From Actinomadura coerulea (lineage in GTDB: Bacteria > Actinomycetota > Actinomycetes > Streptosporangiales > Streptosporangiaceae): a DNA stretch of 64,000 nucleotides. Below the pieces are notes generated by a model. That model worked only from the letters and a program-made list of their open reading frames with translations, was not told the origin of the DNA and did no database searches. Positions within the stretch are counted from its first letter, which is position 1, and each line of letters begins with the position of its first letter. The position numbers were made by a program, and so were the translations under genes. Positions 37,506 through 45,542 of this stretch are shown in pieces. The stretch lies in assembly GCF_014208105.1 (NCBI RefSeq), contig NZ_JACHMQ010000001.1, positions 1,364,001 to 1,428,000 of the forward strand, read 5' to 3'.

Positions 37506-38322
37506 GGCCCGCGTCGGCCTCTACGGCCTGGTCGCCGACCGCGCCCACGTCGCCGGGGTGGACCTGCGCCGCGACGCCGTGCACGTCAGCGTCGCCGACA
37601 TCGCGGGGAACCCGGCGGGATCGGCGTCCCGGCCCCTGCCCCCGTCCTCCGACCTGTGCGCCCTCGTCGCCGACGCGGTGACCGAGGCGGCGGGCGGCCG
37701 CGCCCTGCACACGGTCGTGCTGGGAACCCCCGGGCTGATCGACCCGCGCACCGGGCGCGCCACCGACAGCGGCGTCCCCGGCGGCCGGCCCGACCTCGGC
37801 GCGGCCCTGCGCGACCGGCTCGGCACTCCGGTGCGGCTGGAGAACGAGGTCAACCTCGGCGCCATCGCCGAGCACCGGGAGGGCGCGGCGGCGGGCCGCG
37901 ACGACTTCGCGCTCCTCTGGCTGGACGACGGCGTCGGCGGAGCGCTGGTGCTGGACGGACGGCTGCGGCGCGGCGCGTCGGGCGGCGCGGGCGAGGTGGG
38001 CCTGCTGAAGGTCGGCGGCACGGACTTCTGCGCCCTGCTCGACGAGGCGGCCGTCGCGGGGCTGGACGAGGAGGTGGTGGCCGGGCGCATCGCCGAGGCG
38101 GTGTTCGTGCTCGTCGCCGTCCTGGACCCCGGGCTCGTCGTGCTCGGCGGGACGCTCGGCCGCGCGGGCGGCGACCGGCTCGCCGGCCTGGTCGCCGCGC
38201 ACCTCGGCCGCCTCAGCCCGGCCGCCACCGAGGTGCGGCCCGGCCGCGTCGAGGGCGACGCCGTGCTGCGCGGCGCGGTGCTGACCGCCCTCGACCTCGT
38301 CCGCGACGACGTCTTCGGCTAG
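37495..38322 (+). pseudogene. ROK-family regulator remnant lacking its DNA-binding domain
   Basis: ROK fold is recognisable from L-V-A-D-R-A-H-V-A-G-V-D-L onward, with L-E-N-E-V-N-L-G-A-I-A-E-H and G-G-A-L-V-L-D-G-R-L-R-R-G-A-S-G-G-A-G-E-V-G. The ~70-residue N-terminal winged helix normally in front is absent, there is no ribosome site, and the codons before G-L-Y-G-L-V-A are antisense MFS sequence. The zinc CXCGXXGC motif of ROK kinases is also absent, so it is not an intact sugar kinase. Frame open from 37471; the ATG at 37495 is arbitrary. Confidence 0.6.
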
Positions 38323-38356
38323 AGGCCCGACGGCGGGAGGGCGCCCGGGCGGGCCC

Positions 38357-39022
38357 CTACTCCTTCGGCAGGCGCTCGCCGGCCCGGAGCCGGTCCAGGC
38401 CGAGCCAGATGAACTCCACGGCCATCTGCTCGGCGCGCTCGCGCGGCGTGTCGGGATGCTCCAGCCACCACGACACCATCGACAGCATCGACCCGTACAT
38501 CAGCGGGACGAGCAGCCGCGCCCGCCGCTCGTTCACCGCGAGCGCCGCCGGGGACAGCGCCGGGTCGGCGCGGCGGCGGCGCAGCAGCAGGTCGGCGAAC
38601 GCGGTGCCGAGCCGGTCCCGCAGCTCCCGGAGCTCCAGGCCCACCTCGGGCTTGTCGAGGTGCCGGACCACGAGGGCCCACGCGTCCGGCTCCTCGGTGG
38701 CGTAGTCGAACAGCACCCGGATCATCGCCCGGATGCCGTCCGCCGAGCCGTGCGCGGCGAGCACGGCCCGGTTCAGCCGACCGGTGATCTCGGCCACGAT
38801 CGCCTCGGTGACCTCGGCGAACAGCTCCTCCTTGGAGGTGAAGTGCTGGTACAGCAGCGCTTTGGACACCTGCGCCTCCGACGCCACGTGCTCCATCTGG
38901 GTCAGGTGGTAGCCGCGCCGGCCGAACTCCGCCAGCGCCGCCTGCAGCAGCTGCTCGCGCCGCCGGGCGTGCGGCATGCGCCGCCGCGCGCCCGGCGCCG
39001 CCTCCCCCGTGCCGTCCGTCAT
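38357..39022 (-). CDS. TetR-family transcriptional regulator
   Basis: 221 residues. N-terminal HTH (~15-65): R-R-E-Q-L-L-Q-A-A-L-A-E-F-G-R-R-G-Y, V-S-K-A-L-L-Y-Q-H-F-T-S-K-E-E-L-F. The start overlaps the acyl-CoA dehydrogenase stop by ATGA, so the regulator is the second gene of the unit it probably represses. The palindrome at 40251-40272 is the likely operator. Ligand probably an acyl-CoA (inference). Confidence 0.92.
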   Translation of the reverse strand: MTDGTGEAAPGARRRMPHARRREQLLQAALAEFGRRGYHLTQMEHVASEAQVSKALLYQHFTSKEELFAEVTEAIVAEITGRLNRAVLAAHGSADGIRAMIRVLFDYATEEPDAWALVVRHLDKPEVGLELRELRDRLGTAFADLLLRRRRADPALSPAALAVNERRARLLVPLMYGSMLSMVSWWLEHPDTPRERAEQMAVEFIWLGLDRLRAGERLPKE

Positions 39023-40242
39023 GTGCCGAGGTACCGTCCGAGCTCGGCGCGGGCCACGCTGCGCACGTGGACCTCGTCCGGGCCGTCCGCGAGGCGCAGC
39101 GTGCGCAGCCCCGCCCACATCGCGGCGAGCGGGGTGTCGTCGCTGACGCCGGCGCCGCCGTGCACCTGGATCGCCCGGTCGACCACCTCCAGCGCGACGC
39201 GCGGCGCGATCACCTTGATCGCCGCGACCTCGGAGCGGGCGGCCTGCACGCCCTGCTTGTCGATCAGCCAGGCGGTCTTGAGGGTGAGCAGCCGGGCCTG
39301 CTCGATCGCCATCCGCGACTCGGCGATCTGCTGGCGCACCACGCCCTGCTTGGCCAGCGGCCCGCCGAAGGCGACGCGCGACACCGCGCGCTCGCACATC
39401 AGCTCCAGCGCCCGCTCGGCCATCCCGATCGCGCGCATGCAGTGGTGGATGCGGCCGGGACCGAGGCGGGCCTGCGCGATGGCGAAGCCGCCGCCCTCCT
39501 CGCCGACCAGGTTCTCCACCGGGACGCGGACGTCGGTAAGGGTGATCTCGCAGTGGCCGTGCTGGTCCTGGTAGCCGAACACGGGCAGCGGCCGGACGAC
39601 CTCCACCCCGGGGGCGTCGAGCGGCACGAGCACCATCGACTGCTGCCGGTACGGGTGCCCCTCCGGGTCCGTCTTGCCCATCACGATCATGATCTTGCAG
39701 CGCGGGTCCGCGGAGCCGCTGATCCACCACTTGCGGCCGTTGACGACGTAGTGGTCGCCGTCCCGCTCGATGCGGGTGGAGATGTTCGTGGCGTCCGAGC
39801 TCGCCACGTCCGGCTCGGTCATCGCGAACGCGCTGCGGATCTCGCCGTTCAGCAGCGGTGCGAGCCAGCGCTCCTTCTGCTCGGGCGTGCCGAACAGGTG
39901 CAGGACCTCCATGTTGCCGGTGTCGGGCGCCGCGCAGTTGATGGCCTCCGGCGCGAGGTTGGGGGAGCGCCCCGTCACCTCGGCGAGGGAGGCGTAGTCG
40001 GTGACCGACAGGCCGTGGGCGGGGTCCTCGCAGTCGGGAAGGAACAGGTTCCAGAGGCCGCGCCCGCGCGCCTCCGTCTTGAGGTCCTCGACGACCTGCG
40101 GGACGTGGTGCTCGCGGCCCGCCGCGCGCAGCTCGGCCCGCTGGGCCGCGTAGACCGGCTCGGCCGGGTAGACGTGGGAGTCCATGAAGTCCTGGAGGCG
40201 GCCGAGGTGGTCCCGGGCCCGCTCGCTCAAACCGAAGTCCAT
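39019..40242 (-). CDS. Acyl-CoA dehydrogenase (ACAD10/11-like)
   Basis: 407 residues. FAD/substrate stretches A-F-A-M-T-E-P-D-V-A-S-S-D-A-T-N and W-W-I-S-G-S, then C-terminal helices with Q-V-H-G-G-A-G-V-S-D and L-A-D-G-P-D-E-V-H. The last pattern is typical of the ACAD10/11 group, which acts on long, branched or 4-hydroxy acyl-CoAs. The ATG is probably leaderless (TACTCT ends 6 bases before it). Confidence 0.9.
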   Translation of the reverse strand: MDFGLSERARDHLGRLQDFMDSHVYPAEPVYAAQRAELRAAGREHHVPQVVEDLKTEARGRGLWNLFLPDCEDPAHGLSVTDYASLAEVTGRSPNLAPEAINCAAPDTGNMEVLHLFGTPEQKERWLAPLLNGEIRSAFAMTEPDVASSDATNISTRIERDGDHYVVNGRKWWISGSADPRCKIMIVMGKTDPEGHPYRQQSMVLVPLDAPGVEVVRPLPVFGYQDQHGHCEITLTDVRVPVENLVGEEGGGFAIAQARLGPGRIHHCMRAIGMAERALELMCERAVSRVAFGGPLAKQGVVRQQIAESRMAIEQARLLTLKTAWLIDKQGVQAARSEVAAIKVIAPRVALEVVDRAIQVHGGAGVSDDTPLAAMWAGLRTLRLADGPDEVHVRSVARAELGRYLGT

Positions 40243-40250
40243 TCCGCTAG

Positions 40251-40272
40251 AGTAACTGACGAGTCAGTTACT
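40251..40272. promoter_or_regulatory. 22-bp palindromic operator, probable TetR site
   Basis: AGTAACTGAC, spacer GA, and the exact reverse complement. It overlaps the predicted minus-strand -10 (TACTCT, 40254-40249) of the dehydrogenase-tetR unit and the plus-strand -10 (TAGAGT, 40248-40253) of the SDR unit, so one bound repressor would block both. Confidence 0.75.
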
Positions 40273-40288
40273 TCGGGAGGAGTCCCCC

Positions 40289-41035
40289 ATGGCACCCTTC
40301 GACGGCACCGGCAAGGTCGCACTGATCACGGGCGGATCCAACGGCATCGGGGCCGCGGTGGCCCGCCGCCTCGCCCGCGAGGGCGCGCGCGTCGTGCTCG
40401 CCGACGTCGACGCGGCGGCCGGGGACGCGCTCGCGAAGGAGCTGGACGGCGCGTTCGTCCGCTGCGACGTGCGCGACCCCGCCGACAGCGAGGCCGCCGT
40501 CGCGGCCGCCGTCGACCGCTTCGGGGGCCTGGACGTGGCGTTCCTCAACGCCGGGGTGGCGGGCGGCGGGGGCGTCGGCGACGACTTCGACCTCGCGGCG
40601 TACCGGCGGGCCATGGGGATCAACCTCGACGGCGTCGTGTTCGGCGCGCACGCCGCGCTGCCCGCGCTCCGCGCCCGGGGCGGCGGCGACATCGTGGCCA
40701 CGGCGAGCATGGCCGCGCTCACCGCGACGCCGTTCGACCCGGTCTACGGCGCCAACAAGGCGGCCGTGGTCGGACTGGTCCGCGCCCTCGGCCCCGCGTT
40801 CGCCGAGGAGGGCATCCGCGTGAACGCGCTGTGCCCCTCTTTCGCCGACACCGACATCCTCACCCCGTTGAAGGGGCACCTCCAGGAGACCGGCTTCCCG
40901 ATCCTGGAGGTGGGGGACGTGGTCGAGGCGTTCATGCGGATCCTGGACGCCGACGGCGCCGGCGAGGCCTGGTACGTGGTGCCGGGGCGCCCGTCCGAGC
41001 CGTTCCGCTTCCGCGGCGTCCCCGGGCCCCGCTGA
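40289..41035 (+). CDS. Short-chain dehydrogenase/reductase
   Basis: 248 residues behind GGGAGGAG. Classical SDR: T-G-G-S-N-G-I-G at 15-22, L-N-A-G-V-A, catalytic Ser in A-S-M-A-A and Y-G-A-N-K. Divergent from the acyl-CoA dehydrogenase across a shared operator; likely oxidises a hydroxyacyl or alcohol intermediate of the same degradation route. Confidence 0.88.
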   Translation: MAPFDGTGKVALITGGSNGIGAAVARRLAREGARVVLADVDAAAGDALAKELDGAFVRCDVRDPADSEAAVAAAVDRFGGLDVAFLNAGVAGGGGVGDDFDLAAYRRAMGINLDGVVFGAHAALPALRARGGGDIVATASMAALTATPFDPVYGANKAAVVGLVRALGPAFAEEGIRVNALCPSFADTDILTPLKGHLQETGFPILEVGDVVEAFMRILDADGAGEAWYVVPGRPSEPFRFRGVPGPR

Positions 41036-41061
41036 GCATCCGAGAGCTTCTGAGGAGAGTC

Positions 41062-42018
41062 ATGCGCGCGATACAGATCACCGAGTTCGGCGGTCCCGAG
41101 GTCCTGACCGTCGCCGACCTTCCCGATCCGGCCGCCGGGCCGGGGCACCTGCTCATCGACGTCTCGCGGGCCGGCGTCAACTACGCCGACACCCACCAGG
41201 CCGAGAACAGCTACCTCTCGGAGTCGACGCTGCCGATGGTGCCGGGCGGCGAGGTCGTGGGCACCACGCCCGACGGCCGCCGCGTCGTCGCGCTCGTCGG
41301 CACCGGCGGCTACGCGGAGAAGGCCGTCGCGCCCGAGGCGCTGGCCTGGGACGTTCCGGACGCGATCGACGACCTCACCGCCCTCGGCATGATCGTCCAG
41401 GGGGCGTCGGCGTGGGTGCTGCTGCGCCGCAGCGTCCATCTGGAGCCCGGCGAGTCCGTCGTCGTGCACGCCTCCGCGGGCGGCGTCGGGACGATCGCCG
41501 TGCAGCTCGCCAAGGCCTGGGGCGCCGGCCGGGTCATCGCCACGGCCTCCTCCGAGCGCAAGCGCCAGCTCGCCCTCGACCTCGGGGCCGACGTCGCGAT
41601 CGACGCGGGCGTGCCCGACCTCACCCGGGCACTGATCGACGCCAACGAGGGCAGGCGCGTCGACACCGTCCTGGAGATGACCGGCGGGACGGTGACCGAC
41701 CAGAGCCTGCGCGCCCTGGCCCCGTTCGGCCGCCTCGCCTTCTACGGCATGGCGTCGCGCAAGGAGCCCTCGCCCGTCCGGCCCGCCACGCTCATGTCGC
41801 ACTCCACCACGATCTCCGGCATGTGGCTGGCGCACGTCTTCCAGCTCCCCGGCAACGTGATGCGCCGGGCGCTGGACGAGCTGTTCGCCCTCGCCGCGGA
41901 CGGCGGGATCCGCGTCGTCGCGGGCGGCGAGTACGGGCTGACCGAGGTGCGGCGGGCCCACGAGGACCTGCGCGCCCGCCGCACCACCGGCAAGCTCGTC
42001 CTCGACCCGTCGCGCTGA
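41062..42018 (+). CDS. Zinc-independent MDR: NADPH:quinone oxidoreductase-like
   Basis: 318 residues, GAGGAGAG upstream of the ATG. GroES-like N-terminal domain (M-R-A-I-Q-I-T-E-F-G-G-P-E-V-L) and Rossmann domain with A-S-A-G-G-V-G-T-I-A-V-Q-L-A. No structural or catalytic zinc cysteines, so a quinone/enone reductase (QOR) is favoured over an alcohol dehydrogenase. Follows the SDR by 26 bases in the same unit. Confidence 0.88.
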   Translation: MRAIQITEFGGPEVLTVADLPDPAAGPGHLLIDVSRAGVNYADTHQAENSYLSESTLPMVPGGEVVGTTPDGRRVVALVGTGGYAEKAVAPEALAWDVPDAIDDLTALGMIVQGASAWVLLRRSVHLEPGESVVVHASAGGVGTIAVQLAKAWGAGRVIATASSERKRQLALDLGADVAIDAGVPDLTRALIDANEGRRVDTVLEMTGGTVTDQSLRALAPFGRLAFYGMASRKEPSPVRPATLMSHSTTISGMWLAHVFQLPGNVMRRALDELFALAADGGIRVVAGGEYGLTEVRRAHEDLRARRTTGKLVLDPSR

Positions 42019-42031
42019 GCGGCGGCCGCCG

Positions 42032-42706
42032 CTAGCCGACGAGCCCGTTCTCGTAGGCGTAGACGACGGCCTGGGTGCGGTCGCGCAGCCCGAGTTTGGT
42101 CAGCACGTGCCCGACGTGCGTCTTCACCGTCTGCTCGGCCAGCACCAGCTCGGCGGCGATCTCGGCGTTGGACAGGCCGCGCGCCATGAGCCGCAGCACG
42201 TCCAGCTCGCGCGGCGTCAGGCCCGCGGTCGCCTTCGGGCTCGGCCGCTGGTGGCGGCGCCGGCGCGCGAAGTCGCCGATCAGCCGGCGGGTGATGGACG
42301 GGGCGAGCAGCGCGTCGCCCGCCGCCACCACCCGCACGCCGTTCACCAGGTCGGCCGCCGAGGCGTCCTTCAGCAGGAAGCCGCTGGCACCCGCGCCGAG
42401 CGCCTCGTAGACGTACTCGTCGAGGTCGAAGGTGGTCAGCATGAGCACCTTCGGCCTCGCGCCGGCCGGGTCCGCGTCCGGGTCGGGGGAGCCGGCCAGC
42501 TCGGCGGTGGCGGCCAGGCCGTCCATCTCCGGCATCCGGATGTCCATGACGACCACGTCCGGGTCAAGCCGGCGGGCCATCTCCACCGCCTCGCGGCCGT
42601 TGCCCGCCTGCCCGATCACCTCGATCCCCGGATCGGAGGACAGCAGCGCCGCGAGCCCGTCGCGGATCATCACCTGGTCATCGGCGATCAGCACCCGAAT
42701 CGTCAC
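42032..42706 (-). CDS. NarL/LuxR-type response regulator
   Basis: 224 residues from GTG. Receiver domain: D-D at 9-10, phospho-acceptor in V-V-V-M-D-I-R-M-P-E-M-D-G, T in L-T-T-F and K in L-L-K-D. LuxR HTH: L-T-P-R-E-L-D-V-L-R-L-M-A-R-G-L-S-N-A-E-I-A, V-K-T-H-V. Co-directional with the kinase gene 39 bases upstream. Targets unknown. Confidence 0.93.
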   Translation of the reverse strand: MTIRVLIADDQVMIRDGLAALLSSDPGIEVIGQAGNGREAVEMARRLDPDVVVMDIRMPEMDGLAATAELAGSPDPDADPAGARPKVLMLTTFDLDEYVYEALGAGASGFLLKDASAADLVNGVRVVAAGDALLAPSITRRLIGDFARRRRHQRPSPKATAGLTPRELDVLRLMARGLSNAEIAAELVLAEQTVKTHVGHVLTKLGLRDRTQAVVYAYENGLVG

Positions 42707-42745
42707 GGCACAACCCTACGGGCCGGGCGATCCGCCCGCGCCGGG

Positions 42746-43999
42746 CTAGTCCGCGTCGCCATAGGGGAGCTCGGCGACGACCGACCAGCCGGCGTCCTCG
42801 CGCGGACCGGCGTCGAGGCTGCCGCCGAGCATCGTGGCGCGCTCGCGCATGCCGACCAGCCCGTGGCCGCCGCCGTGCGACTCCTCCGGGGTGCTGCGGG
42901 CGCCGTCGTCGGTGACCGACACCGTCAGGGTGTCGGCGCCGTACCGCACCTCGACGTGCACCCGGGAGCCCGGCGCGTACCGGGAGGCGTTGCTCAGCGA
43001 CTCCTGCACGATCCGGTACGCCGACAGGTCGACCCCGGCGTGCAGGGGGCGCGGCATCCCGACGACGGCGCTCGCGACCGACAGCCCGGAGCGGCGGGCC
43101 GCGCCGACCAGGTCGTCCAGCCGTTCCAGGCCGGGCTGCGGAGCGCGCTCGGCGCCCTCGTCGTCGGAGCGCAGCAGCCCGACGACCCGGCGCGTCTCGG
43201 TGAGGGCCTCGCGGGCCGCGTCCCGGACGACCTCGAACGTCTGCCGCGCCGCGTCCGGCAGCTCGGGGATCTTGTAGGGGGCGGCCTCCGCCTGCATCGC
43301 GATCACCGACATGTGGTGGGCGACGACGTCATGCAGCTCGCGGGCGATGCGGGCCCGCTCCTCCAGCACCGCCTGCCGGGCGAGGTCGCGCCGGTGCTGC
43401 TCCTCGCGCCACCGCAGCTCCTCCACGGCCGAGTGGCGCCCGCCGACCGCGTCGCCGAAGGTCAGCGTGACCGCCGCGATGGCGGCGAGGATCATGCCGA
43501 ACCAGCCGGGCATCCCGAACAGCACGGCGGACGCCAGCACGCCCGCGATGGTCACCGCGCCGACGCCGACGGTGGTCTGCCGGGCGGCGCCGACGCCGAC
43601 GAAGAACAGGATGACGATCAGGGCGAGGATCGCCGTCACCGGCCACGGCATGAAGCCCTCGCCGTGCCGGACGAAGACCGTCAGCAGCAGCCCGGCCGCC
43701 GCGACCCGCCAGGCGGCCAGGGGCCAGCGGGCCGCGAACAGCAGCGGCATCGCCTGCAGCGCGCCGAGGGGCCAGGCCAGCTGGGCGTTGACCCGGTACT
43801 GCGTGATGGAGATGGCGATGGTCCCGGCGGTGAAGCCGACGGCCATCAGCGTCAGGACGAGCAGGATCGGGATGCGCAGCGCGGGGTGGCCGGGCAGCAG
43901 CGTGACGGCCGGCTCGTCGTGGCCGGGCACGAGGGCGGCGCGGACGCCGGCGGCCAGCCGGGTGCGGCCCGCGGTCGCGGGGCGGTCTGGATCGTTCAT
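42746..43999 (-). CDS. Sensor histidine kinase (HisKA_3, DesK/NarX class)
   Basis: 417 residues. Four to six hydrophobic spans (~40-185) with short loops, a coiled linker, acceptor motif R-E-L-H-D-V-V-A-H-H-M-S-V-I, then the ATPase domain (E-S-L-S-N-A-S-R-Y-A, D-D-G-A-R, G-H-G-L-V-G-M-R-E-R). A minus-strand TAGGCT (44014-44009) 9 bases before the ATG suggests an almost leaderless mRNA. Forms a pair with the regulator. Confidence 0.92.
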   Translation of the reverse strand: MNDPDRPATAGRTRLAAGVRAALVPGHDEPAVTLLPGHPALRIPILLVLTLMAVGFTAGTIAISITQYRVNAQLAWPLGALQAMPLLFAARWPLAAWRVAAAGLLLTVFVRHGEGFMPWPVTAILALIVILFFVGVGAARQTTVGVGAVTIAGVLASAVLFGMPGWFGMILAAIAAVTLTFGDAVGGRHSAVEELRWREEQHRRDLARQAVLEERARIARELHDVVAHHMSVIAMQAEAAPYKIPELPDAARQTFEVVRDAAREALTETRRVVGLLRSDDEGAERAPQPGLERLDDLVGAARRSGLSVASAVVGMPRPLHAGVDLSAYRIVQESLSNASRYAPGSRVHVEVRYGADTLTVSVTDDGARSTPEESHGGGHGLVGMRERATMLGGSLDAGPREDAGWSVVAELPYGDAD

Positions 44000-44132
44000 T
44001 TGGCTGCGAGCCTAGAACGCCCGGCCCCCCGGCGGCCTGACCCCGGGGAGGGAGATCCGATCCAGCCCCTGGGTATCAGCCCTGGGCAGCGCCTTCCGCG
44101 GACGGGGAGGGGCAGTAAACAGCTATTTCCGA

Positions 44133-44161
44133 TTGACTTTATAGGGAATCTGGGCCACGCT
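44133..44161 (+). promoter_or_regulatory. Promoter of the leader peptide-cysteine dioxygenase unit
   Basis: TTGACT at 44133-44138, 17-base spacer, CACGCT at 44156-44161. Predicted start falls at or next to the GTG at 44169, making the leader peptide leaderless. The -35 is one of the best in the window; the -10 is weak. Confidence 0.5.
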
Positions 44162-44168
44162 GGTCCCC

Positions 44169-44285
44169 GTGCCGATCACCGGACTCCGCCACGAGCGCCT
44201 GCACGTCGACCTGCGCCGCCAGGCCAGCGCGCTGTGTCGCCGCCCGTCCCGCCGAACGCGACGAGGAATGGCAGCACACCGCTAG
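44169..44285 (+). CDS. Putative regulatory leader peptide, 38 aa
   Basis: GTG start, TAG stop. The middle reads R-L-H-V-D-L-R-R-Q-A-S-A-L-C-R-R, the hallmark of the short leader peptides found before sulfur and cysteine genes in streptomycetes and relatives. A single TGT Cys codon is followed by Arg codons. Its stop (44283-44285) overlaps the GGAG ribosome site of the cysteine dioxygenase gene, so a ribosome pausing on the Cys codon versus finishing could change access to that site. Function inferred from the family pattern. Confidence 0.7.
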   Translation: MPITGLRHERLHVDLRRQASALCRRPSRRTRRGMAAHR

Positions 44286-44297
44286 GAGAGCGACCGC

Positions 44298-44801
44298 ATG
44301 ACCGCCACCACGACCGGCCTCACCGTCCCCGCGCCCGAAGGCGCACCCTTCACGCCCCGAAGCCTCGCCGAGCGGGCGCGGGGCCTCGCCGCCGACCCGG
44401 GGGAGTGGCTGCTCCGGGTCCGGCTCGACCCGCGAGGACGCTGGTACGAGCGCGTCCACCAGGACGCCGACCACGAGATATGGCTGATCAGCTGGCTGCC
44501 CGGACAGTCGACCGGCTTCCACGACCACGGCCGCTCCGCGGGCGCGTTCGCGGTCGCCCTCGGGACCCTGGAGGAGCAGCGCGTCAACGCCGCGCGCCGG
44601 ATCGGGACCGCCCGCGGCGTCGGCGCCGGGCAGGCCCACTCCTTCGGGCCGGGCTACGTCCACGACGTGCGCAACACCTCGGACGCGCCCGCCGTGAGCG
44701 TCCACGTCTACTCGCCCCCGCTCAGCGCGATGCGCCGGTACGACGTGGACGCGGGCGGCGCCCTGGTCCGGCTCGCCGACGAGTCCGCCGCCGACTGGTG
44801 A
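44298..44801 (+). CDS. Cysteine dioxygenase (cupin)
   Basis: 167 residues. Iron ligands fit His75 and His77 (G-F-H-D-H-G-R-S-A-G-A) and His122 (G-Y-V-H-D-V-R-N), the three-His site of type I cysteine dioxygenases. It oxidises cysteine to cysteine sulfinate. The cysteine-containing leader peptide just upstream supports this substrate. Confidence 0.88.
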   Translation: MTATTTGLTVPAPEGAPFTPRSLAERARGLAADPGEWLLRVRLDPRGRWYERVHQDADHEIWLISWLPGQSTGFHDHGRSAGAFAVALGTLEEQRVNAARRIGTARGVGAGQAHSFGPGYVHDVRNTSDAPAVSVHVYSPPLSAMRRYDVDAGGALVRLADESAADW

Positions 44802-44862
44802 GGCCCGCCCGCCCCGGTCCGCCGATCTTGCGGTGATCGCCGGGGCGGCGGAGACTGCGGGA

Positions 44863-45495
44863 ATGACCGACCTGAGCCATCCGATCTTCGCCCGCCTCTA
44901 TCCGCGGCTGGACGCCGGCTGCGCCAAGGCGGGCGGTGACGCGTGCCGCGCGGAGCTGCTGGCCGGGGCGTCCGGCCGCGTGGTGGAGGTGGGCGCCGGA
45001 TACGGCGCCAACTTCCCGCACTACCCGCCCGAGGTCACCGAGGTCGTCGCCGTCGAACCCGAGCCGCGGCTGCGCGCGAAGGCCGCCCACGCCGCGCGCA
45101 GCGCGCCGGTCCCGGTCACGGTGCGCCCCGGGCTCGCCGAGGACCTCGACCTCGACGACGCGTCGTTCGACGTGGCGGTGGCGTCGCTCGTGCTGTGCTC
45201 GGTCCGGGACCCCATCCGGGCGCTGGCCGAGCTGCGGCGCGTCCTCAAGCCGGGCGGCGAACTGCGCTACTACGAGCACGTGCGGGGCGACACCCCCGGC
45301 AAGGTGCGGTTCCAGCGCTACGCCGACCTGCTCTGGCCGTTCTTCGCCGCCGGCTGCCACGTCACCCGCCCGACGGGCGAGTGGATCGCCGGCAGCGGGT
45401 TCACCGTGCGCGGCGAGCGGCGGTTCGAGTTCCCCGAGCCGAGCCGGGCCAACCCGGCCTCGCCGCACGTGCTGGGAACCGCCGTGCGCGACTGA
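44863..45495 (+). CDS. Class I SAM-dependent methyltransferase
   Basis: 210 residues from the ATG (M-T-D-L-S-H-P-I-F-A-R-L-Y); a GTG at 44833 would add 10 residues. Motif I V-V-E-V-G-A-G-Y-G-A-N-F, acidic V-A-V-E-P-E, post-I D-V-A-V-A-S-L-V-L-C-S-V and L-K-P-G-G. The family includes methyltransferase-like 7-type enzymes acting on thiols or lipids; substrate unknown. Confidence 0.85.
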   Translation: MTDLSHPIFARLYPRLDAGCAKAGGDACRAELLAGASGRVVEVGAGYGANFPHYPPEVTEVVAVEPEPRLRAKAAHAARSAPVPVTVRPGLAEDLDLDDASFDVAVASLVLCSVRDPIRALAELRRVLKPGGELRYYEHVRGDTPGKVRFQRYADLLWPFFAAGCHVTRPTGEWIAGSGFTVRGERRFEFPEPSRANPASPHVLGTAVRD

Positions 45496-45542
45496 CCGGA
45501 CGCGCCCGCATAAGGTCCGGCTCCCGGGGAAGATCGGGGTCC

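Noticed and set aside
37495..38322. ROK sugar kinase (glucokinase)
   Set aside because: Lacks the N-terminal phosphate-binding DXGXT and the zinc CXCGXXGC motif; it fits a regulator missing its HTH better.
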